Made by a program: the position numbers and the translations under genes
Notes under the pieces: generated by a model
What the model saw: the letters and a program-made list of their open reading frames with translations, nothing else
Database searches by the model: none
What the model was told of the DNA's origin: nothing
Source: Taxawa tesnikishii (nom. ined.)
Lineage: Eukaryota > Ascomycota > Dothideomycetes > Dothideales
DNA length: 64,000 nt
Assembly: GCA_030247885.1 (NCBI GenBank)
Contig: JAPDRO010000012.1
Coordinates: forward strand, 910,397-974,396
Direction of reading: 5' to 3'
Shown here: positions 11,748-22,419 of the stretch, piece by piece
Numbering within the stretch: position 1 is the stretch's first letter
How the letters are laid out: each line of letters opens with the position of its first letter

Positions 11748-12810
11748 GCTTGGCAGGCTGAGGTTGGAGCTTAGCAGAGTCGAGATGACTATAGCACAGC
11801 GCGCGAGGGGAACTGAATGGCCTGATCAACCCGAGCTCAGCTCGAGACCCTATGGCGCGTCTGTACGCCTCCCGTACTGGAGAAGACCAAGAGACCTGGT
11901 AAGCTAGACGCTTTTGGCGGGCCAAGACTGGGAAAGGGAAAAGCGTGCTCTTATACTTCCGGGACTCGCGTAAGTTACATGGTCGGATTGGGGTTATCGC
12001 TAGATCAGATCTTCGGTCCCTGTGCAGGTCCGAAGCCTGGGTGGGGTGCCCCGTGCCCCTGGGTCCGGCGAAAAGAAGGTTTAGCGTCGACCGAGCTTAC
12101 CCCGCCCGGCCCTGAGCCAAGTCATCAAGCCCAACGACAGCAAGCCTTGCAAAGTCTGTCCCTGTCCGGTGCCAAGCCTGGCTGGCCCTATCGCTTGAGA
12201 AGGAGGCGTCGTAAACGCACCTGCAGGCCCGTCCAAGTGCCTGTTCGAGTGCCCCGTTCGCGGGCACCCGGAAACCTGGGTGCGAAACGGCCTCTGTGTG
12301 GCTTGCGCTCCTAACTGCATGACTCGTCAACACTTTCTCTCGAAACGTTTGTCAGGATCCCTGGAACATGCCTACGCTTACTGTCGATAGCGCCATGCGT
12401 TGTGCAAAGATAGCTGATGTGCCTGACGGGTCCACAGCTTGTCAACACTTTCTGATATCACTCGTGGCCTGACTGCATCCGGGGTTCGCTGCCTACACGC
12501 CAGGTCCAGGTTCAATGGACTACTGCATGCTCGGGGTGTCTGGAACGGCGATGCTGCCTCGCTTGACGGCACGTCTCCTAACTGGATTTGCGACTACGAC
12601 TAGGCTACACAGAAAGACAAGCCTCGGATGCGCCGCTGTGAGCGCTGCCGAAGATGGTCTGTACGTCGTTGCAGTCCACGATGAGGGCCGTCCATCGTCG
12701 AGGCAGACAAAGTTGGCCTGCAGGCCTGATGTATAGGGTTCCGCAGCTGCTCTTTCACTCAAGCCAGTGCTCCAGCCCGGCCGTTCTTGCTGGTTTTCCT
12801 GACACTTATC
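11748..12810. promoter_or_regulatory. divergent intergenic region between chitinase and GT2 synthase
   Basis: About 1.06 kb of GC-normal DNA between two outward-facing start codons. No coding frame here has recognisable content. Visible features are a 13-bp direct repeat GTCAACACTTTCT (near 12326 and 12438) and an inverted repeat GTGCCC..GGGCAC (12249-12267, 7-nt loop). Co-regulation of the pair is plausible but not shown. Confidence 0.45.
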
Positions 12811-15708
12811 ATGGTCCCTCTCCAAGACGATAGAGAGATTCTGCCTGGTGGCAACTCGCCGACCAACGAGATGTACAGCGAGCAGACTTATGCAGGACCT
12901 CCTACGAACCAGCTCTCACATCTAAATCTTCCTTCCAAGTCGCCACACGAAACACGCCACTTCCATCTTCCGCAACACGGAAATTTTTGGTCAAAGATCC
13001 GACTGATCAGAGACCAGAAGGAGGCAGCGTCTTATCGCACCGCAGCAGTTCCAAAGGACCAAAACTGTCCGAAAGACGAGTGTTCCCTGGAAGACGTCCG
13101 AGCATCGGCCAGTGTGCCTACGCTGACGCATGCGACATCCCGGTCGGCGTCCTTTGACCGAACACGATCCCCTCTGTCCAGTCATGGATGGGATTCACCG
13201 CGTACCCCAGCTTCTGTCTACGTTAGGAAAGAGCGCAAGTCATATTTTCCAAGCGAGGACGAGGAAGACTGGCCTTTGCCAGATGCGAACCAGCATCTCG
13301 AGAGATGGCTTCGGAACATGAGACCTGCATCTCGCCTGGCGAACGATACCTCAACGCCTACGTACGCATCGCATGACTCCTCGCGATTGGCGTTGACGCG
13401 TGACTTATCCGCTAGCGAGCCAGACGTTGCAGCATTTCCTGACTATCGGAGCCGCTCGCTGCCGGATATCGCGCTGGGATTAGAGCATCTACCGGTCCCT
13501 AGAACCCGTCGCCTCTCGCTTCCCACATATCTGTTGCCTGAGGATCGCGACGGTCGCGCTGAAGTGGCAAGGCTTCTGCGTACACAGAGTCCCCGCCTGC
13601 GCGAGATGCGCTTCTCTCGAGATACCGCCCGCAGGGTAGCCCTGATGGGCAGCGCGGAAGCAGAGATAGCAGAAGCCACAGCATCGAAGATGCCGACCTC
13701 GCTGCTGTCGCCCAACAGCATGCTTGTGTGGCAATTGAAGACCCTGACAGGATATCGATAGAACCTCGTCCTGCGTTCCAAGATACTTCAAAACGCCCCG
13801 CTTCGGAGGCCCGGCAGAACTCCCTGACCGCGCTGGAGCAGCTCGTCACTTGTAGAGTGGCGAATCCTCAGCCTGAAGATGTTGGTGGGTCCATGAGAAG
13901 GAGAGGCCGTCGAAATATCGTCCTGCAGAAGCACTGCGTGCAAGCCGCGCAAGTCACCATCAAGTAAGTCTGCTTAGGCGACAAAGCGTTTCGAACAACG
14001 CTAATGGCCGCAGTGGTCTGTTCATATTCTCCACATGGTGGTGGACGCAATACTGGTATATCCTACTTGTCTTCATATCGGCGACAGTGGCCCTAAACAT
14101 CATCATGATCGGATCCATCGCCGTCCACAAACTGTGGTTCGCCTTTTTCCTGAGAGGACCATATCACCAGAGAAACCGGAGTCGTTGGTTTTACTCATGC
14201 CGTGCTACAACGAGACATCGGAGGAGTGCACAAAATCCCTTGACTCCCTAGTCAATCAGACTGGCATTGATGAGCACCCACGCTCCATCATGATCATCTG
14301 TGACGGCAAGGTTCGCGGCCCCGGGATGGACAAAACGACAGCTGACTATCTGCTCGAGGATATACTCGTTGAGAAGACAGAAAGACGTCACATTCGGCAC
14401 GCTTACACCGCATGGGATCAGCAGTACATGGATGTGGTCATCCAACGGGGCAAATACAAGGGCGTTCCGTATTTTTGCATCATCAAGCAACAGAATCAAG
14501 GAAAGCGTGATGGACTCATCGTCGTACGCTCTTTCCTGTACAACTTCAACATCCGCGATCAGAAGCCCGCAGTTATCTTCTCTCAGGCCTTTTTCGCGCA
14601 GATGGCATCCTTCCTTATCAACGATGCTGGCCAGGACAGAGTAGACCACCTCGTCGGTATGGACGCGGACACCGTGTTCGACAAGCAGTGCATCGCAGAG
14701 CTGCTCAAGCAGAGCAGGTACCCATGCACTGTGGGAGTCTGTGGCTACGTCGCAGTGGATTTCCATGGTGGCGGGTGGGACCCCTGGCGGCTATATCAAT
14801 CTTCCGAATATACTATCGCACAGGCACTGCGACGTCTGCATCAATCCATCGTCACAAACAAGGTCTCGTGCTTGCCCGGGTGTTGCCAACTTCTGAAAGT
14901 CTGCGAGGAAACTTGCGGTGACGATGTATTGCTCCGACTCTTCGGCTACTCTCCGCGCTTGACGGACAACATCTTGAAGCAGATCCGTGCGACCGCTTCC
15001 GAGGATCGAAACCATGTCTGCCACATGCTTTCCGCCCGGCCCAAGGTCAAGACGCGGCAAGCGCTCGCGGCAAAGGCCTTCACCGACGTTCCGCACAGCT
15101 GGTCGGTGTTCCTGTCTCAGCGTCGCAGGTGGACGCTGGGCGCCACTTCGAACGATCTCCTGCTGGTCACTGCGCCTGGCGTGCAGTGGTTCGAGAGGAT
15201 TTTGGCCACCGTCAACGTCATTACATGGACGCTGAACCCATTCATCTTCGCGAGCATTGCCAGCTTCATTTACGCCATCACCAAGGTTCCAGGGTGGATC
15301 GTCGGCGTCTTCGTCGCCGTGATGTTCGTTCCCAGTAGGTGATCCCCCTTTCTGATAATTTCCCTCCACGTCCCAACGTTTCAAACGCCCAAAACGCAGA
15401 GTGCGAAGCTGACGAACCACGCTCCAGTCTTGTATTACATCGCTATCCCGACTTGGTTGTACGCGTCCTGGAAGCCTCGGTTCCAATTCTGGGCCGGCAT
15501 GTGTATGTACGTAGCGGGCGGACCTTTCATTGGCATCGCAGTACTGCTTTATGCTTCGTGGAACATGGATTCGTTTGGATGGGGTAAGACTAGAAAGGTC
15601 GTGTCGGAAGATAACAATACATCAGAAGAATCGGAGGATTCAGATTCGCTGCAGGCGCAGCTAGAGCCGCGGAGTATCATGGACGAGGAAAAGCGTGTCG
15701 GTCTATAA
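12811..15708 (+). CDS. chitin-synthase-like GT2 polysaccharide synthase (two apparent -1 frame shifts)
   Basis: Processive membrane glycosyltransferase, likely polymerising UDP-aminosugars and extruding the chain. Exons are 12811-13963, 14014-15334 and 15428-15708; introns are GTAAGT..CGCAG and GTAGGT..CTCCAG. About 918 aa after frame repair. Residues 1-380 are Ser/Arg/Pro-rich and probably disordered. A membrane segment follows (WYILLVFISATVALNIIMIG). The GT2 domain shows LLMPCYNET (about 448), ICDG, MDADT (about 601; metal-binding DxD), SSEY, CLPGC, EDRNH and QRRRW (about 753). These are chitin-synthase hallmarks (EY, EDRx, QxRRW). At least three C-terminal membrane spans and the tail WNMDSFGWGKTRKV resemble fungal chitin synthases. 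Frame slips are repaired by one base at C4 13591-13594 and one near T5 14144-14148 (or AAACC about 14165). The ATG at 12811 is the first in frame. A hyaluronan-synthase-like product is an alternative to chitin. Confidence 0.9.
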
Positions 15709-16728
15709 GGGTATCTCTAGTAGAGAGATTACCGCCCTGGAAAATCCATCTAACCTAACGTATCCTATCTTGTGTAGAGTTAGTAGATTCAATCACGTCT
15801 TTAATTACTTTGAATACTTTATATAGCTTACTAGGGATATACTAGTATATCTTATTGATTTTATACCCAATATTCGCGTCTATTTTTTCTTTCTTATAAG
15901 TATCTTCTTATATTAATTAATAGAGTCAAATTCTAGTATAAAATTATATTATTTATTTTCGAACTTTAGTCTTATTATTATACTAATAGTAACGTAAACC
16001 GCGAAGAAGCGAAATAAGTAAGGAAGCGAAATACTAAAACTTATCTTCTTAACTTCTAAACTTACTACTACTAATAATAAGTACTTTTATATTAAATAAG
16101 TAAGTTTATACTAAAGCTAATATTTAGAAGTATATTTCTACTTATAAAAATAAAGACTATAAATTAGTTTAAGACGTTACTTATATATTTAATATTCCTC
16201 CTACTACTATATACTATTATATAACTAGATAACCTTTATATACTATAGCGTATAAATCGGATTAAATTCTTTTAAACGCGAAAGAAGAGATACTAATTAA
16301 ATAAATTATATATCTTATATATACTAGCTTTTCTACTTTACTTATATTAGTTATATAAATAGCCGAGGAAATTCGACGCGTATATATATAATTATTAAAG
16401 AAACTACTACTATCTCCTCGGCTAATTAGTAAGAAGTAGCTTAACTACTTTAAGACTTACTATCTTAAGATTATAAGTATTTAGACTTATTAAATTAAGA
16501 GCGCGCGCTTTAATATAATAAGTTATAATATTATAAAGAAGTAATTTAACGTAATAACGAAGCTTTTTATAAAATATAACTATTCTCTAGAGCGCGTTTA
16601 TAATATAAATAAGTTTAACTTCGCTATTAAAGCGAGCTAAATATTAAGAGTTTTAGTTAATATACGTAAGATATTTAGCTAGAAGGTAGTTATAAACTAT
16701 TAGGAATAAATAACTATAATTAAGTATA

Positions 16729-18744
16729 ATATAAACTATAAGGAAGCTAACTAAGTAGGGAAGTTAACTACTAAACTACTACCTCTTTTACGTTAATTAT
16801 TATCTACGTATTATAATAAGAATATAATCTAAATTTAAATTACTATATATATTTTTAAGTATTTTATCTTACTCCTCCTTAACTACTTCTTCGATTAGAT
16901 ACTTATATAGCTACTTATACGGCTTTTTCTTTACTATATTTACTTCCGCTTTCCTTACTATTTTAAGTACTTCTTACGTACTAAATATAAACTTTCCTTT
17001 TAATACGACTTACTTACTCTTCTTTTTAGACTTTCGGGAATTAAGAAGTTTTTACTACTCTTTAACTTACTTTTATAAAGTTATATTCTCGTTATATATT
17101 ACTTTAAAAGTAACGTTAACTACGAGGAAGCGAAACAAGTAAGGAAGCGAAATAGTTAACTTAATATAACTTAGTTTATCTTCCTTTAAGTTAAAGTTTC
17201 TCTTTTACTAGACTCTTAATTACGTAGATAAGCTTAGTATCTCGCTTCCCTACCTATCTTACTTCCCCGTAGTTTACGTTACGAGTTATTTATTTTATAT
17301 AGCGCTTAACTAAAAAGGAAGATCTTATATAGCTTAAATTACTAAGTTAAGTACTATATTTACTTTATAAAGTTTAGTACTATTTAAAGGAAAACTATAT
17401 AGTAGTAAAAGGTCTAAATTAGCTTATTATAAAGGTATATAAGGTTATAAGTTTACTATAGTCGACTTTGTAAGTAACTTATTAAGTATTATTATAAGGC
17501 TTAGTAGTATAAGGCTTATATTATACTATTTACTAATAATATTATAAGTAATAAGGGCTCTAGTTCTTACGTAAATATATATCTCCGTCTACTTTATATA
17601 TAATATACGGCTAGAATCGACTTATAAAGTAGTATTAGTCTCCGAAGTTAGCGCGTACTTTAGTAGTATAAATACCTTAATATCGAGTAGTTAAAGTATA
17701 TATAAATAGTAAGGTAATAAGATAAGTAAGTCGATTATATTCTCTATATAAAAGGCTATTACTTTTGCTATTATATAGCTATTATAGCTATTTATAATTA
17801 GTATTCTTTATATTATAAGGTTATTAGGCTATATTAAGAGCTTAAAAACTATAGTTAATTACTATAAACTATAACTATTAAACGTCTAGCTACTACTACT
17901 AGTTAAGAACTTCTAATTTAAAGGTATATATATAAGTACTTATATTATATTAATATATTTAGCCTTAAAGATAATTAAGGGTAATATAACTTTTTAGTAG
18001 TACTTATATACTTAATTACTATTATTTACTCCTAATAGCTTATAACTATCTTTTAGCTAAATACCTCGTATATATTAATTAATACTCTTAATATTTAACT
18101 TACTTTAATAGTAAAGCTAAACTTGTTTATATTATAAACGCGCTCTAGAGAGTAGTTATATTTTATAAAAAGCTTTATTATTACGTTAAACTACCTCTTT
18201 ATAGTATTATAACTTATTATATTAAAGTACGCGCTCTTAATTTAACGAGTCTAAATACTTAAGATCTTAAGATAATAAGTCTTAAAGTAGTCGAGTTACT
18301 TCTTACTAATTAGTTAAGGGAATAATTATAAAGTCTTTAATAGTTATATATATTTACGTTAAACTTCTTTAACTATTTATATAATTAACGTAAGTAAAGT
18401 AAGGAATCTAGTATATATAAAACATATAATTTATTATACTAATATCTTCTCTTTTATATTTAAGAGGATCTACTCTATTTTATACGCTATAGCGCGTAAT
18501 TTATATCTTACTATTTAATTATATAAAGTATTATAAGGAATCTTAGATATACTAACTACTTATTAAATCGAGGTATATTTCTTTTCTTTAAGAGTAGTAA
18601 TAGTATCCTAGATATTAGCTTTAAAATAAGCTAGCTTACTAAGTATAAAAGCGCTTATAGTTAATAATAAGAACATTTAAAGATAAAAGGGTTATATTTA
18701 AGTAGTTAACTTCCCTACCTAGTTAGTTTCCTTACGGTTTATAT
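16729..18744 (-). mobile_element. Fot1/pogo-type transposon, group B, nested in B2 and itself holding a MITE (copy B3)
   Basis: Termini are ATATAAACTATAAGGAAG and the inverse CTTACGGTTTATAT, flanked by TA. The 2,016-bp length minus the 167-bp MITE and its 2-bp duplication leaves 1,847 bp, the family size. The internal sequence runs parallel to 3694-5538, so the transposase strand is minus, opposite to its host element. Confidence 0.82.
17113..17279. mobile_element. 167-bp MITE with group B termini, nested in B3
   Basis: It has inverted termini ACGTTAACTACGAGGAAG and CTTCCCCGTAGTTTACGT, a further GAAGCGAAA block near each end, and flanking TA (17111-17112, 17280-17281). It is too short to code. 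The termini match the full-length group B elements, so this is most likely an internally deleted derivative mobilised by their transposase. Confidence 0.75.
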
Positions 18745-19055
18745 TATAAGTACTACTAAAGCTATTATATTTCCCTTAATTATCTTTAAAGCTAAATATA
18801 CTAATACTATTTAGGTACCTTTATATATGCCTTTAGACTAAAAGTTCTTAACTAGTAGTAGTAGTTAAACGTTTAATAATTATAGTTTTTAATAGTTAAC
18901 TATAATTTTCGAGCCTTTAATATAGTCTAATAACTTTATAATATAAAAAATATTAATTATAAATAGCTATAGTAACTATATAATAGTAAAAGTAATTACC
19001 TTTTATATAGAGAATATAATCGACTTACTTATCTTATTACCTTACTATTTATATA

Positions 19056-20903
19056 ACGTATTTTATTACTAAGTAGTTACCTCCTACTAAGTAGCTACCC
19101 CTTACTAATATCGCGACTATTATAAACTATTACCTTCGCACTATAATACTATATAAAGATATACTTTAGCTTATAATACTATTTAGAAGTATCGCTATTA
19201 TTTACATCTATTATTTCTATAGTATAAGTATACGTATTATAGTTAGTCTTACTATAATATTTATAGTACCTCTACGCGCGTACTCTCTTTATAAGCTATT
19301 TATTATTCTCCTTACTATTACTATCCTTTTTAGCTATTAAATCCTATATATTATTTACTATAAGACTTTCTTCTATATAAATATACTTTCTTTTATAACT
19401 ACGCTACTTTATTAACGCTTTAATTAACTTTTAAAGACTTATAATTTTCCTTATTTATAACTCTAATTTATAACTTATAATAGCTATACCTTTAGTAAGT
19501 AAATCTATAGTCTATAAAAGAAGCGAAATAAGCGAATTCTTATATAATTATATACGCTTGTAAACTAGCGTTATTTATACCTTTATTTCCTTTAGATTAG
19601 CTAGTATTTTAGACTCCTATAAGGTAACTTTTAATAGTACGAGTATTAGCGTATAAAGTACTACGTTAAGCTTTAATAGTACTTACTCTAAGTTATAAGG
19701 AACTAATCTAGTACTTTTAAAGCTTACTTAGATATTATCCTTTATAATTACCTTATCGAAAGTAATATAAAAGGCTAGTAAGAAGGCCTCTTTCTTAACT
19801 TATATAATAGAGTACTATAATTAGCTATTAATCTTCGCGTTATATACTTACTTTAAGGGAGTAAAATAGCCTATATTAAGTAGTTATAATAAGTACGATA
19901 AGTATAAGGGTATATAAAGAATAATAATCTTTTATTCTTTATAGTAGTTATAAAAGTCGTAACTACTATAACTCTCGTAACTATCTATAATTAGTAAGTA
20001 ATATATACTTACTTAATATGCCTTTATATATACGTTAAAGTACTTTAACTACTTTAAAGTAAGCTTATTTATCGTCTAGTTATTAGCGCTAGTCTTAATT
20101 ACTTAATCGCGAGGTAAGCCGACATACTAGCTTAATATAAAGACCTTACTACTAAAGATAATAAAAAGTAAGATAACTTACTTAGTAGTATAAATACCTT
20201 AGATAATTATAACTTACTCCTAGTTACTTAGCTATATCTTTTAAGATTACTTTATTTCTTAGAGCCTATAAAGACTATTTAAGCGTTAATTATACCTATT
20301 ATAAACCTAGACTTATTAAAGTTATATATATCTTTATTTAAGATACTATACTTTTCCTTTGTCTTCTTAACTAGTTTAAACTAAAGTATTATAACGCGTA
20401 CGTCTTCGTTTAAGGCTTACTAACAATTATATAAATAACTACGTCGAAGCTTAACTTCCTTAGTACGCGTCTTAAACTTATTTACTTAGTACTTACTAAT
20501 AGGTTCTTTACTACGCGTAGTAAGTAAATTGTTAGTTATTTCTTTTACTATAGTTCTTATAACGCTTATTTCTCGTAAGTCTAACTCGAGTATATATACT
20601 ACTATTACTTTCTCCTTTATTTTCTTTAGCTTCTTTAAGTTAAGCTTATAGTCGTATTATATAAGCTTTTTATTACGTCGTTATTTTAGCGTTATTTAGA
20701 GGATATTATATACCTTAAACGTATATTTTATATTATTAAGAGAAGTTACTTAAGTAGCCTTAATAGTAAAGTATAATATACCTTTATTATAAGTAAATTA
20801 CGTATTACGTTATAGTAGTATTATTATAATAGTCTATAATAGTTGCAATATTAGTAAGGAGTAACTACTTAGTAAGAAGTAGCTACTTAGTAATAAAATA
20901 CGT
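19056..20903 (-). mobile_element. Fot1/pogo-type DNA transposon, group A, nested in B2 (copy A2)
   Basis: 1,848 bp; termini ACGTATTTTATTACTAAG and AGTAATAAAATACGT, flanked by TA. Closely similar over its full length to copy A1 in the same orientation. It is inserted in the middle of B2, so it is younger than B2, yet it is equally RIPed. Confidence 0.85.
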
Positions 20904-21707
20904 TATATTTTAACTACTTAATATTAATATATTTATACTACTTAAGCGCGCGTTAACTTTAAAAACTAACGCTACTTTACGAGTTAACTTTAACTATATA
21001 TTACGCGTAAAGTAAATAGAAATATATATACGCGTAAAAGTTAAAGTTATTATAATAAGGAATATCCTAAGTAAATAAAGAGTTACTAGTCTAGTACTAC
21101 TAAGCCTTATAATAGTACTTAATAAGTTACTTATAAAATTAACTATAGTAGATTTATAACTTTATATACCTTTATAATAACTCGATTTAAACCTTTTACT
21201 ACTCGATAATTTTCCTTTAAATAGTACTAAATTACGCGAAGTAAACGTACTATTTAACTTTATAATTAAGGTAATTTAGGAGGCTCTATTTCTAGTAAAA
21301 TAATATACGAAGTAAATAACTCGTACTTTTAAAGTAATATATAATAATAATGTTACTTTACGTAAGTAGTTATAAAAATAAAAAAGCTTTTTAATATATA
21401 AAAGGTCTAAAAGAAAGAAAAGTAAGTCGTATTAAAGAGTAAGTTTATATTTAGTACGTAGAAAGTACTTAAGATAGTTAAGGTAATTAAAGTAGAGTTA
21501 TTAACTAAAAAACTACGCGGATACTTACGTAAGCGTACAATTAAAGAAGTACTAAAGGATAAGGAAAATAAAGTACTTAAAAATATATATAGTAACTTAG
21601 ATTTTAACTATATTATTATTATAGTATATAAGTAGTTATTAAATATAAATATTAGCGTTATTATATCTTACTTTCTTACTTATTTTACTTCCTTATAGTT
21701 TATATTA

Positions 21708-22419
21708 TAAAAAGAAGTAAAAATAGCGTTTTAATTTACTTTAATTAATTTATAAAGTACTATTATAATTAAAGTCTACTAGTAGTAACTATTAAAGTTA
21801 TTTAATAGTAATAGTAAAAGATAAAAGTAAATATAATATTTTAGTAGTTACTTTAGTCTTAAATAAAAGTATAAGTTTAAAATATTTATAAGTACTTTAT
21901 TTAGAAATATAAATTAAGTAGAATATTATTATAATTCTAGTTATAAGGATATTATTATATATTTATAAGGAAATACTTATATTCGAATTATATACTTATT
22001 ACTATAAGGAGTTATAAATTATTATAATATCTTAAGATTCTTAATAGTAGTTAGAGAGTAATTAGGAAATTATAAGATGAAATTATAGATCTATTTAATA
22101 GGATTTACTATCTACTTCAGTAATGGCTATAGATACTAGTCGTCTTAGCTAGAACTCGGCTACGACGTTACGTGTGATCGACGGAGTCTAGGTAAGTCGG
22201 CAAACGTAGTACGTTGGTGATCTGCCTTGAATCGGGTTAGGGGCGATTAGTAGGATCGAGAATGACGTGCGTGGGTGTGGACACGCGGCGACGAGCCCCG
22301 TACGACGAGCGTTCTGAATCACTTGGGACACAAGTACACCGAAACTGCCAGACAACGCTTTTGAGATAGCGAAGCGTAAGAAGCATCTCTCGAACAAGCA
22401 AAACAAGTGCTTGCAAGAC
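21708..22419. other. RIPed flank grading into the second gene island
   Basis: AT-rich unclassified sequence to about 22080, then normal composition leading to the VWA gene. The last 200 bp are the probable promoter and 5' leader of that gene. No other gene is visible. Confidence 0.45.

Larger units (their letters stand above)
15992..21705 (+). mobile_element. Fot1/pogo-type transposon, group B, split by two nested elements (copy B2)
   Basis: The outer termini are ACGTAAACCGCGAAGAAG at the left and its inverse CTTCCTTATAGTTTATAT at the right, flanked by TA (15990-15991, 21706-21707). Its own sequence lies in three pieces: 15992-16728, 18745-19055 and 20904-21705. Together they make about 1.85 kb, the size of the intact copy at 28473-30320, whose sequence runs through both breakpoints. 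The coding strand is plus. It is RIPed and without open frames. Confidence 0.85.

Noticed and set aside
11979-12333. Frames on both strands between chitinase and GT2 gene
   Set aside because: Arg/Pro/Gly-rich translations on both strands reflect GC-rich promoter DNA; no motif was found.
15709-15733. Hairpin GGTATCTCT..AGAGAGATTACC just after the GT2 stop codon, as a terminator
   Set aside because: Intrinsic hairpin terminators are bacterial; in this fungal context it is noted only as an inverted repeat.
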